Program-made: the position numbers and the translations under genes
NCBI GenBank assembly: GCA_035762175.1
Contig: DASTPP010000396.1
Span: forward strand, 1-61,879
Origin: DASTPP01 sp035762175
GTDB taxonomy: Bacteria > Myxococcota_A > Polyangia > Polyangiales > Polyangiaceae
DNA length: 61,879 nucleotides
Direction of reading: 5' to 3'
Notes under the pieces: generated by a model
The model's input: the letters and a program-made list of their open reading frames with translations, nothing else
Told to the model about the DNA's origin: nothing
Databases searched by the model: none
Part shown: one piece after another, positions 45,307-53,445 of the stretch
How positions within the stretch are numbered: position 1 is the first letter of the stretch
How the letters are laid out: each line of letters starts with the position of its first letter

Positions 45307-46644
45307 ATGAGCACGACACCGACCCGGGCCGGCGTGCGTTATACGCTTTTGCTGCTCTTTCTCGTCAACTTTCTCAACTTCTTCGACCGTACCATTCCGG
45401 CCGTGGTGCTCGAGCCGATTCGCAAAGAGTTCGGGCTCGACGACACGGCGCTCGGGCTGCTCGGCACCTCGTTCACGCTCGTCTACGCGCTGGCGGGGCT
45501 GCCGCTCGGGCGCCTGTCCGACCGGTGGCGGCGCACGCGCGTGCTGTCGGCGGGCGTCTTCGCGTGGAGCCTGATGACGGCCGCGTCCGGCCTCGCGTGG
45601 AGCTTCCTGTCGTTCGTCGCGATCCGCCTGGGGGTCGGCGTCGGCGAGGCGAGCTGCGCGCCGGCGGCCAACTCGATGATCGGCGATCTGTACCCTTCGC
45701 GGCAGCGCGCGCGGGCGCTCGGGCTGTTCATGCTCGGCCTGCCGCTGGGCAGCTTGGCCTGCTTCTCGCTGGTGGGGCAGCTCGCGCAGAGCTACGGCTG
45801 GCGCCTGCCCTTTTTCGTGGCGGCGGCGCCGGGCGGCCTCGTCGCGCTGCTGATGCTGACGTGCCGCGAGCCGGTGCGCGGCTCGCAAGAGGCCTACCGG
45901 GTCGACGCCTCGGCGGCGCCCGAGCGGCCCTACCGGCGGGTGCTGGCCGTGCCCACCATTCGGTGGATCATTCTCTCCGGCGCGTCCGTCAACTTCGCGG
46001 CGTACGCGCTGAGCACGTTCTTGTCGGCGCTGCTGGTGCGCTACCACCACGCGACCGTGGCGCGGGCGGGGGGGGCGTCGGCGATCGTGCTCGGGGTGAC
46101 GGGGCTCGTGGGCCTGAGCGTCGGGGGCTGGGTGGCCGACAAGGCGCACGGGGCGTTCCCCCGGGGGCGCTTGCTGCTGGGGGCGGGCTCGCTCTTGCTG
46201 GCGGCCCCGCTGCTGTGGCTCGGGCTCGGGCGGCCGGCGGGCGACGTGGCGGGCGCGACGGCGTTCTTGGCGCTCGGCTGGCTGCTCTACTTCATGTACT
46301 TTGTGACCGTGTACGCGTCGGTGCAAGACGTGGTCGAGCCGCGCCTGCGCGCGACGGCGATGTCGGTGTATTTCTTCTTTCAGTACGTGCTCGGGGCGGG
46401 CTTCGGCACGGTGGTGACGGGCGCGCTCTCCGACTACTACGCGCGGCGGGCGATGCGCGCGGCGGGCGCCGAGCAACTGACCGAGGCGATGCGCGCGAGC
46501 GGGCTGCAAGCGGCGCTGGGGCTGGTCATTCCGCTCGCCGCCCTGGTCACCGGCCTGACGCTGTGGCTCGCGGCCCGGCGCTTCGTGGCCGACGCCGCGC
46601 GCGCCAGCGAAGGGGCCCGCGGCGCCGCGCGCCGGCCGTGCTGA
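45307..46644 (+). CDS. MFS transporter, spinster-like
   Basis: A 445-residue membrane protein with about 12 transmembrane helices (first: YTLLLLFLVNFLNFF). The MFS signature between TM2 and TM3 is GLPLGRLSDRWRRTRVL. NFFDRTIPAVVLEPIRKEFG, LGVGVGEASCAPAANSMIGD and RARALGLFMLGLPLGSL are typical of the spinster/sphingolipid-transporter-like group widespread in proteobacteria. It would exchange a small organic solute across the inner membrane; the substrate is unknown. Start is ATG with GAGGAGGGG somewhat far upstream. Single gene. Confidence 0.9.
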   Translation: MSTTPTRAGVRYTLLLLFLVNFLNFFDRTIPAVVLEPIRKEFGLDDTALGLLGTSFTLVYALAGLPLGRLSDRWRRTRVLSAGVFAWSLMTAASGLAWSFLSFVAIRLGVGVGEASCAPAANSMIGDLYPSRQRARALGLFMLGLPLGSLACFSLVGQLAQSYGWRLPFFVAAAPGGLVALLMLTCREPVRGSQEAYRVDASAAPERPYRRVLAVPTIRWIILSGASVNFAAYALSTFLSALLVRYHHATVARAGGASAIVLGVTGLVGLSVGGWVADKAHGAFPRGRLLLGAGSLLLAAPLLWLGLGRPAGDVAGATAFLALGWLLYFMYFVTVYASVQDVVEPRLRATAMSVYFFFQYVLGAGFGTVVTGALSDYYARRAMRAAGAEQLTEAMRASGLQAALGLVIPLAALVTGLTLWLAARRFVADAARASEGARGAARRPC

Positions 46645-46960
46645 CCTGCGGCTCGGCAAGCCGGGCGAGAAGAGCCCCGCCTGCCGTGAAGAGCCGGCGG
46701 CGACCGCAACTGGTTCTCGCGCTCGCCCTGACGGCCCGCGGGGTCGACCGGGCGCCCGGCCGCCTCCGGGCTGGCCCGCCGCCGGGCCGAGCGGTCGCGC
46801 CCCGGGGCAATCGAGCGGGCCGCCGGCAGGGCGTCGGGAGCGCGGCCCGCCCGGGCAGGCCGCAGCGAAAAAAACGCGGCCGGCGCCCGCACCGAGGCGA
46901 CCCGGCGCACGCCCGACAGATGCCATTTACGCTGTCCCGAAGCGCGCGTACAGTGTACCG
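46645..46960. other. Intergenic stretch without a gene
   Basis: About 315 bases between the transporter and GST genes. It contains a run of A (46866-46872) in GC-rich sequence but no supported frame. The GST promoter should lie in its right half (GTACAGTGTACC, an almost perfect palindrome, at about 46948-46959). Confidence 0.4.
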
Positions 46961-47569
46961 ATGCGCCTATATGGGTTCCGGGCCGTGCCGACCACGTGGA
47001 TGGCCCTCGTCACGTTCGCCGAGAAGGGCCACGCCCCCGAGTTCGTGAGCGTCGACCTCATCAAGGGCGAGCACAAGCTGCCGGGCCACACCGCGCGCCA
47101 CCCCTTCGGGCTCGTGCCCGTGCTCGAAGACGGGGGCCGCCTTCTCTACGAGTCGAGGGCCATCGTTCGCTACCTCGACCGGCGCCTGCCGGGCCCGTCG
47201 CTGACGCCCGACGACCCCTGGGCCTACGGCCTGATGGAGCAATTCATCAGCGCCGAGCAATGCTACTACGCCCCGAACGTGCTCGCGGCCTTCTACGACG
47301 TCTCCGGCGTGAAGCCGGTCGACGCGGCGACGCTCGCGGCCGCGGCCGACGCGACCGAAACGGCGCTCGACGTCGCCGACGCCGCGCTGCGCGACGGGCC
47401 CTACCTGGCGGGCGGCACCTTCTCGCTCGCCGACATCACGTGGATGAGCTTCACGGGCCTGCTCTGCGACATCGGCCAGCGCGAGCTCGTGACGCGCCGC
47501 CCCCGCCTCGCCGCCTGGTGGGCGCGCGTCAGCGAGCGGCCCTCGTGGGCGGGGCTCTCGCGACGCTGA
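46961..47569 (+). CDS. Glutathione S-transferase family protein (second copy)
   Basis: 202 residues, clearly paralogous to the protein of 4418-5041: both have VDLxKGEHK, then HPFG or QPFG, the ESRAI glutathione motif with VRYLDRRLPGPSLTPDD, and a C-terminal domain ending AWWARVSERPSW. The N-terminal active-site loop differs (FRAVPTTWMALVTFAEKG versus STCTRKVLTLLDEKG), so substrates probably differ. TFSLADITWMSFTGLL is the usual helix-capping Asp region. Cytoplasmic; substrate unknown. Confidence 0.9.
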   Translation: MRLYGFRAVPTTWMALVTFAEKGHAPEFVSVDLIKGEHKLPGHTARHPFGLVPVLEDGGRLLYESRAIVRYLDRRLPGPSLTPDDPWAYGLMEQFISAEQCYYAPNVLAAFYDVSGVKPVDAATLAAAADATETALDVADAALRDGPYLAGGTFSLADITWMSFTGLLCDIGQRELVTRRPRLAAWWARVSERPSWAGLSRR

Positions 47570-47973
47570 GCAGGGGGCGTCAAGACATAGGGTCGCGAAA
47601 AAAAGAAGCAACCGACCCCAGGGCCTGGCCGAGCGGGAGGGTATCGGCGCCTACCGTGCCTCGTACTCCCGTTGACGTTACCCCCGCGACCAGCAGCCTC
47701 TCGGCCCACCGACCCCCGACCCAGGCCTTTCGGCCCAGTAAGGCCGGGGTGAGGCGGCGAAGGGCGAGCGGGGGCTGGGCGGGGGTGACGAGGGGTGAGG
47801 GGGCGCGCGGGCCTGACGGCCGGGCGGCTGGCCCGTTAGCGAGGGGCGCGGGCGTAGCGACGAAGACCGCCCGGCGGCGGTGCCACGAACGGCCCGGGGT
47901 GATATTCAGGGCGAGCGCATCTAAATTCCTCGGCAATTCCGGCCTTGAGCACCTTCTCCAGGTACTCTTCGTT
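47570..47973. other. Boundary region before the kynurenine cluster
   Basis: About 400 bases without a supported gene. The composition changes here: A/T-richer patches appear at 47590-47605 and 47898-47945. At 47978-47992, just beyond the right edge, lies CCCGCTT-G-AAGCGGG, a compact perfect hairpin like those in transposon ends. I regard it as the left junction of an acquired segment. Confidence 0.45.
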
Positions 47974-49080
47974 TCACCCCGCTTGAAGCGGGTGGCTTCG
48001 CGCACGGCGTGTCGACCCAGCGTCGCGAGATGCGTCGCGATGGCGCCAGGACGACACGGTCGCGAGAGCTCGAGGTGGCGTTGGCGTCGGTGGACGAGTT
48101 TCGGCGTGAGCTGGCGGCGGTGGCCCCCGACGGGCTCGACGCGACGGCGCTCGAACGGCGGATTCAAGTCGTCGTCCATGAGGTCGGTCGCGCCTTGATG
48201 CGCGTAACCGCCCCGTCGACGCTTCCGGCTGCCCGTTCACCCCCGTAGCCCCTGGCCGCTCGGCGCGCGCGACGTCAATACAGTTTTCTTGGTCGAGGTG
48301 CCCTCGGGCCCGCCAAAGGTCGGGGAACGCCCTCTTGTGCAGGGTCATCTGCAAGTAAGGCACGCCGGGGCTGCCGCCCGTCCCGCGCTTCATGCCAATC
48401 ATGCGCTCGACCATATGCACGTGGTGTACGCGCCAAAGCGCAAGGTATTCATCGACATCGACGAGCGCCTCGCATAGCGCGAGTAGGTCGCGGTTCGGCC
48501 CCGGGGTCGTGTACAGGCGGGCCAGTGCCACGACGCGCCACTCTTCCTCGCGCCTCCCCTTGGCGCCGCCGTTGGCCGGCGCCGAGAGGCCGCGGCGCAG
48601 CAGCGCGGCGTCGAGCGCGTCGCTCATCGAGGGCGCGTCAAGGCGGCGCCGGACCACCTCACTCTCGCCCGCGTCGGGGAAGAGCCGCGTGAGGAACGCC
48701 TCGTCTCTCAAGCCGAGAGCACATTCAATGGCACGAAACTGAGCCGATTGAAATCCCGAGGCGGCGTCCAGCTGCGACCGGAACGCGAGGAAGTCTTGCG
48801 GTCGCATGGTCTCGAGAATATGCACCTGGCTCACCAGAAGGCGCTCAATTTCGGCCACGCGGCGCACGAGCCGCGTCGCCTCGTCGACCCGATCGGCGGC
48901 CAAATGCTCGACGGCCCCGTCAATTTCGTGCAAAATAAGTTTGAACCACAGCTCACAGACTTGATGAGTGATGATAAACAGAAGTTCGTCGTGGTGCTCG
49001 GGCTCGCTCTTCGGTCTTTGTAGCGAGATCAGGCTCGGCACGCGCAGGTAATGCCCATACGTTAGCGACTCGTTTGTCAT
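47974..49080 (-). CDS. Tryptophan 2,3-dioxygenase with aberrant C-terminal tail
   Basis: The enzyme opens the indole ring of L-tryptophan to N-formylkynurenine, using heme and oxygen. Residues 1 to about 265 match the family: LTYGHYLRVPSL, EPEHHDELLFIITHQ (His39 near the substrate), CELWFKLILHE, GFQSAQFRAIE (Arg116), LWRVHHVHMVERMIG (heme ligand probably His220) and KRGTGGSPGVPYL (Thr234). Bacterial homologues end soon after a segment like FPDLWRARGHL; here the frame runs on for about 100 Arg/Pro-rich residues antisense to a possible transposase scrap and stops inside a hairpin. The native stop seems lost. The ATG at 49080 fits the family start. Confidence 0.9.
   Translation of the reverse strand: MTNESLTYGHYLRVPSLISLQRPKSEPEHHDELLFIITHQVCELWFKLILHEIDGAVEHLAADRVDEATRLVRRVAEIERLLVSQVHILETMRPQDFLAFRSQLDAASGFQSAQFRAIECALGLRDEAFLTRLFPDAGESEVVRRRLDAPSMSDALDAALLRRGLSAPANGGAKGRREEEWRVVALARLYTTPGPNRDLLALCEALVDVDEYLALWRVHHVHMVERMIGMKRGTGGSPGVPYLQMTLHKRAFPDLWRARGHLDQENCIDVARAERPGATGVNGQPEASTGRLRASRRDRPHGRRLESAVRAPSRRARRGPPPPAHAETRPPTPTPPRALATVSSWRHRDASRDAGSTRRARSHPLQAG
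48009..48248 (+). pseudogene. Possible N-terminal scrap of a transposase
   Basis: 79-residue frame including RSRELEVALASVDEFRREL and LERRIQVVVHEVGRALMR, a helical charged pattern like the opening of ISKra4-type transposases. There is no catalytic part. It is antisense to the abnormal tail of the tryptophan dioxygenase gene, so its arrival could explain the loss of that gene's stop. Assignment is weak; it may be a chance frame. Confidence 0.25.
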
Positions 49081-49251
49081 GGCCAATAACCACCCGGTAG
49101 GAGCGACGACGCTCGTCACGTCAATAGAGAGAGCTGGCGCGGGCCGGGCGCGCGGCGCCCGCGCGCGCTGCTCTCGTGACACCGTTCTGCTCGCGGCGCC
49201 GCGCCCCCGCCGTCGCGGCCCCTTCGTGCGGGCCGTACGCCCGCTGGTCGT

Positions 49252-49878
49252 TCACCGCAACTCGCGCAAGATGGCGCGCACCGGTGACGCATCGAGGTTG
49301 ACCAATTTGAGCGGAAGCGCAATGAGCTCGTAGTCGCCCGGCTCGACGTCGTCGAGCACCAGGCCCTCGAGTACGGCCATGCGGTGCTGGTCGATGAGGG
49401 CGTGGGAGTCGAGCGATTTCGAGTCCATCGGGTCGAGCGACGGCGTGTCGACGCCCACGAGCTTCACCCCCCGCGCCGCCAAGACGGCAATGCTCTCCGG
49501 CGAGATGGTCGAGAATCCGTCGTCCCAATGGTCGACCGGAGCGCGGCGATAGGTACGGAATAGTACCCGCGGCGGCACGTATGCGAGTTGACTCACGAAG
49601 TGGCGCGGCTCGATGATCGGCCCTGCGTCGAGGACGGCCAGAACGCGGCACCGGCCGAGGTATGGCTCAAGCGGCACCCGCCCAATCGACGTACCGTCGT
49701 TATTGTAGTGCAAAGGCGCGTCGGCGTGGGTGGCCGTGTGAGTCGACAGCGTGAGCCGCGAGACATTAACCGGGCAACCGTCGACCCGGTGCCACGTTCT
49801 CGCCTCGTCGTACGCGGTGTCCCCCGGCCACATGGGCATGCCGGGCTTGATGGGGGCGCTAATGTCCCAAATTTTCAT
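49252..49878 (-). CDS. kynB: Kynurenine formamidase (cyclase family)
   Basis: A 208-residue metal-dependent hydrolase that turns N-formylkynurenine into kynurenine. It has the metal-binding HTATHADAPLHY, the start MKIWDISAPIKPGMPMWPGD typical of KynB, and GVDTPSLDPMDSKSLDSH, which is characteristic of KynB among cyclase-family proteins. Length is normal. Between the dioxygenase and monooxygenase genes on the same strand, with gaps of 171 and 99 bases, it completes the second step of the pathway. No strong ribosome site before the ATG. Confidence 0.93.
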   Translation of the reverse strand: MKIWDISAPIKPGMPMWPGDTAYDEARTWHRVDGCPVNVSRLTLSTHTATHADAPLHYNNDGTSIGRVPLEPYLGRCRVLAVLDAGPIIEPRHFVSQLAYVPPRVLFRTYRRAPVDHWDDGFSTISPESIAVLAARGVKLVGVDTPSLDPMDSKSLDSHALIDQHRMAVLEGLVLDDVEPGDYELIALPLKLVNLDASPVRAILRELR

Positions 49879-49977
49879 GGCAAAAGAGCGAGAGCAGAGC
49901 TGCCCCGGGGGCCAAGCCGGGCACCGCCGCCAGCACCCGCGACCGCCCGGAAGGTTTTGCCGACATAGCTGACGCGG

Positions 49978-51315
49978 TCATGGCATGAAGCCGGCGAGTT
50001 GCCGCCGCACGGCCTCGCCGTCCCAGTTCTCTTCGACATCCTCGATCGCGGCGAGGCGGTCGACGAGGGCGTCTTGCTCCTCCCCGATGCGCTTCGCCTC
50101 CGCGTACGGCACGTCGCTGAACGCGATCATAGAGTACATCGGAAAGAACTTCCCGGGGAACTGCTCTCCGAGCCGCCGCTCGATCCGCTTGCGCCGCAAG
50201 AACTCCGGGTCGCCCACGCGATCGCGCAATTCGACAAAATTCTTGAGCGAAAGCTCGGCGAGCGCGTCGGTGTTCGGCTTGCGCGCGCGCTCGTACGCCG
50301 CGAGCACCGCCGGCCAATCGTCGCCGTGGCGCGCCACGCATTGGTCGAACGTCGTGCAGTCTTCGAAGCCGGCGTTCATACCCTGCCCGTAGAAGGGCAC
50401 CACGCTGTGGGCCGCGTCGCCGATGAGGGCCACCTTGCCCGCAGCCGTCCAGGGCCAGCATTGCAGCGTGATGAGAGTCGAGGTCGGGTGCGTGAAGAAC
50501 TCCCTTCCGAGCTCCGGCATGAGCGGCACCGCGTCCGGGAAGGCGGCCTCGAACAGCCCGAAGAGCTCGCCCTCGGTCTGCAACGATGCGAACGAGGGCC
50601 GCCCTTCGAAGGGCAAAAAAAGGCTCGCGGTAAAGCTGCCATCGAGGTTCGGAAACGCCGAGAGCATGAAGGCGCCTCGCGGCCACACGTGCATGGTCGT
50701 CGGGTCGAGCGGCGCACGCGCGTCGGGCGCGACCGGCACGCGCAACTCGCGATAACCCCACTCAAGGTACGTTTGCGTGAAGTTGAAGCGCTCGCGCTTG
50801 AGCATTTGCGTGCGCACCGCCGAGAAGGCGCCGTCGGCGCCGAGCACCACCGCCCCTTCCACAGTGCGAACGCGCCCGCCCTCAGCTTCCTCGAACGAGA
50901 CCGCCCCGCGCGCGAAGTCGACGCCGACGCACCGCGCGTCGAAATGAAAGCGAACGCCCTCGCGCCCCTCGGCAGCCGTCAGAATGGCCTCATTCAGTGC
51001 CGTGCGTGATACGGCATAAATGCACTGGTCGGGGCCCCCGTACGGCTGGAAGGTCAGCCGCCCGTCGGCCGCGTGAATGGTGCGACCGCGCAGCGGCAGC
51101 GAAATGCGACGCACCGCGCCGTCGGCCCCCACATCGCGCAGCGCGCGCCAGCCCCGCTCCGAGACGACGAGATGCACCGACTTGCCGGGCGGCGGCGGCG
51201 TGCTCCGCGGGTCGGGCCGGCGTTCGAAGATACGCACGTCGTGACCACGCTGCGCAAGGTAACACGCGATGACGGGACCGACGAGCCCTGCGCCGACGAT
51301 GACGATCGATGACAT
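49978..51315 (-). CDS. kmo: Kynurenine 3-monooxygenase
   Basis: A 445-residue FAD monooxygenase that hydroxylates kynurenine to 3-hydroxykynurenine with NADPH. FAD site: SIVIVGAGLVGPVIACYLAQ and, near residue 310, GDAAHSVVPFYGQGMNAGFE, wording typical of KMO. ESxRGWRALRDVG-like segment (VSERGWRALRDVGADG), KSVHLVV and YGQGMNAGFEDC agree with the family. The C-terminal part is polar (no membrane anchor seen), as in bacterial forms. First gene of the minus-strand arm; the start at 51315 is supported by the Rossmann motif directly after it, although no clear ribosome site is seen. Confidence 0.93.
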   Translation of the reverse strand: MSSIVIVGAGLVGPVIACYLAQRGHDVRIFERRPDPRSTPPPPGKSVHLVVSERGWRALRDVGADGAVRRISLPLRGRTIHAADGRLTFQPYGGPDQCIYAVSRTALNEAILTAAEGREGVRFHFDARCVGVDFARGAVSFEEAEGGRVRTVEGAVVLGADGAFSAVRTQMLKRERFNFTQTYLEWGYRELRVPVAPDARAPLDPTTMHVWPRGAFMLSAFPNLDGSFTASLFLPFEGRPSFASLQTEGELFGLFEAAFPDAVPLMPELGREFFTHPTSTLITLQCWPWTAAGKVALIGDAAHSVVPFYGQGMNAGFEDCTTFDQCVARHGDDWPAVLAAYERARKPNTDALAELSLKNFVELRDRVGDPEFLRRKRIERRLGEQFPGKFFPMYSMIAFSDVPYAEAKRIGEEQDALVDRLAAIEDVEENWDGEAVRRQLAGFMP

Positions 51316-51483
51316 ACCGTCTGCCAATCTAGTGACGACCCGGGGGCCTTCTTTACGACGAACGGGCGGCGCGACACGACCGCCCGGGCGACACAGGTCG
51401 TTTATCACACGACCAGAGGCCGGCGCGAACGGCACCGCACGAATAACGACGACCCAACACTAGCGACCACACGTCGCCCCTGC

Positions 51484-51619
51484 CTTGGGCGATCTTGGTC
51501 GAATCGGTCCGTCAAACGATGGAAAATCACTCGAGGTGGTGGCGCTCCGCACACTCCTTACGGGCCGCGCGCCGAGATTTCGAGCGAGGCGCGAGGGGAT
51601 TCGACCAAGATCGCCCAAG
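51484..51619. mobile_element. 136-bp element with perfect 22-bp terminal inverted repeats
   Basis: The left end CTTGGGCGATCTTGGTCGAA plus TC is exactly complementary to the right end GATTCGACCAAGATCGCCCA plus AG. The interior (92 bases) has no open frame. It lies in the divergent region between kmo and the plus-strand arm. It looks like a MITE that landed between the two promoters, or a large cruciform regulatory site. No target duplication is obvious (CTGC before, ACGG after). It is unrelated in sequence to the 164-bp elements at 7.1 and 9.3 kb. Confidence 0.7.
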
Positions 51620-51822
51620 ACGGGGGCGACGTGAAGGTGCTAGCCTCGCAGTCGTATGGTGCATACGAAGAGCGGACACATGCCGCCGGCTGCGTTCGCC
51701 CGTCGTCGGGCCCGAGACCGCGATGGCCGACGCGTGCCTTGATGTCGTCTCGCGCCGCCGGCGGGCGTGGCGCGGACACCGACCTTCCCCGGGGGGAGGG
51801 TAGAGAAGAGCTAGGTACAGAC

Positions 51823-52809
51823 ATGGGACGGCGCATCGGACTCTACGTTTCATGGTCGCGCCCGCTCGAGGCGGCCGCCACGCTCGGGGTGCTCGAGCAT
51901 CGTTTCCCGGCCCTTTTCGAGCTCCGGCGCTTCGCTTGGCCGCACTTCGAGCAGACGCGCGAGCGTGACCAAGGCATCGCCGGGTTTCTCGAGCACGTCG
52001 TACTTTCCGGCTTCGAGCGCTGTCGGGCCGTCATGCAAGAGGCCTCGGGCGCCGACGTCGTGCTCTTCGAGCGCACCGACGCGGCCGGGCGGGCGTGCGC
52101 CCTCGACGACGCGCTGCTCGATCGACTCGACACGCTCGTGGTCGTCGGCCTCGACAACTTGCCCACGCGGCAACTGCCGTCGGTCGCAGAGACGGTCGCC
52201 GTGCGACGGTTTCTCGCGCGCGAAGGCTCGTGTCTCGTCGCTTCGCCGCACCACACCATCGGCGCGGCCGACGGCCCCGACCACCTCGACGCGCACGACC
52301 AGGCCCGGCTCGCGGTCGAGCAGGCGCACCACGGCGACCCGCTGATCGGCGGCGGGCGGCAGCAACTCGGCGGCTTTGTGCGGGCGTTGCTCGCCGGCGT
52401 GGGCCTCCCCATCGATAACCGCTTCGGGCTCAAGCCGGCGACCGCGCCGGGGGGCGCCCCGCACCCCATCGAACGCGCTGACGGTGACGAGCGCGGCCTG
52501 CTCGAAGGGGTGACCGCGTTCAACGTTCACCCGCACCTTCCGCACTTCGAGGTGCCGGACGGCGTCCGGTCGCAGGTGCGCGTGCTGGCCCGCCAGCTCA
52601 TCAGCCCGTCGGCCCCGAGGCACCCCTTTTCGGAGGCCGGCCACACGCACTTCAATGCCCTGCTCTGGGCGCCCCCCGCCGGCGACCGGCGCGGCGACGT
52701 GGTCGTGGGCGACGCGACCCTCTGGAGCTCGCACTTCGGCGGCGTCGAGGGCCTCCAGCGCCTGTGGCGCAACGTCGCGACGATGGAGAAAGGGCCCCCC
52801 GCCCGATGA
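51823..52809 (+). CDS. Unrecognised protein, first gene of the plus-strand kynurenine arm
   Basis: A 328-residue soluble protein, MGRRIGLYVSWSRPLEAAAT at the start. Segments DVVLFERTDAAGRACALDDA, LDTLVVVGLDNLPTRQLPSV, RFLAREGSCLVASPHHTIGA and LRLQ-like helices suggest a flavodoxin or glutamine-amidotransferase-like alpha/beta fold, with many histidines (SPHHTIG, FNVHPHLPHFEV, EAGHTHFNALLW) that could bind metal. I know no family with these motifs. Its stop overlaps the start of the DinB gene (ATGA), so the two are translationally coupled. Position in the cluster suggests a role in processing a kynurenine or hydroxyanthranilate derivative; that is inference only. Confidence 0.75.
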   Translation: MGRRIGLYVSWSRPLEAAATLGVLEHRFPALFELRRFAWPHFEQTRERDQGIAGFLEHVVLSGFERCRAVMQEASGADVVLFERTDAAGRACALDDALLDRLDTLVVVGLDNLPTRQLPSVAETVAVRRFLAREGSCLVASPHHTIGAADGPDHLDAHDQARLAVEQAHHGDPLIGGGRQQLGGFVRALLAGVGLPIDNRFGLKPATAPGGAPHPIERADGDERGLLEGVTAFNVHPHLPHFEVPDGVRSQVRVLARQLISPSAPRHPFSEAGHTHFNALLWAPPAGDRRGDVVVGDATLWSSHFGGVEGLQRLWRNVATMEKGPPAR

Positions 52810-53303
52810 GAAACCATAGCATGCTCGTGCGCTACAACGCGTGGGCCAACGGCCAGCTGTTCGACGCCGTCGCCACCTTGCCCGAGGGCGAGGCGACGAA
52901 GGTGCGCCCGAGCCTCTGCCGCAACATGCTTCACACGCTCAACCATTGCTACGTCGTCGCCCGCATGTGGCAAGCCCACCTGACCGGCGGCCGACACGAG
53001 TATGCCGAGCTCAACACCCCGGACCACCCGCCGCTCGCCGAGCTGCGTCGCCTCGACGAGGCGCTCGCCGCGTGGTACGTCGACTACGCCGACTCGCTGC
53101 CCGACGCCGCGTTGCACGAACGTGTGCGGTTCGTTCTCATCGGTGGCAACGAGGGCGAAATGACGCGAGAGCAGATTTTCTTCCACTTGGTCAATCATAG
53201 CTCTTATCACCGAGGCTACGTCGCCGACATGTTCTTTCACGTTCCGGCGCGCCCCCCGCTCATGGACATGACTGTCTTCCTGCGCGAGCATCGGCTCGCC
53301 TAA
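52806..53303 (+). CDS. DinB-fold protein
   Basis: A 165-residue four-helix protein of the DinB/YfiT type. The metal-binding histidines are at the expected places: NHCYVVARMWQAHLTGG early, and FFHLVNHSSYHRGYVADMFF (HxxxHRG pattern) late. Members include thiol-dependent S-transferases for bacillithiol or mycothiol and an isomerase of maleylpyruvate. Here it is coupled to the unrecognised gene upstream by an ATGA overlap, and about 140 bases precede the oxidase gene. A transferase or isomerase step on an aromatic intermediate is a possible role. Confidence 0.85.
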   Translation: MRNHSMLVRYNAWANGQLFDAVATLPEGEATKVRPSLCRNMLHTLNHCYVVARMWQAHLTGGRHEYAELNTPDHPPLAELRRLDEALAAWYVDYADSLPDAALHERVRFVLIGGNEGEMTREQIFFHLVNHSSYHRGYVADMFFHVPARPPLMDMTVFLREHRLA

Positions 53304-53445
53304 TGCAATCGGCGGGCGATCTTGCGGGCCCCGCTGAGCGGGCCGTGCCTCGACGCTCGCCTGCGGCGGACTCACACGGCACCCCGGCCGGGCGGTGCCC
53401 GCCCCGGGCCAACCGCCGAGCGCCGGCGCCGAGAAGGGATTCGAC

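Noticed and set aside
47974..47998. Hairpin CCCGCTT-G-AAGCGGG as an IS200/IS605 end with a guide RNA
   Set aside because: Only a single 7-bp stem is present and no TnpA or TnpB homologue is nearby, so it is kept only as a boundary hairpin.
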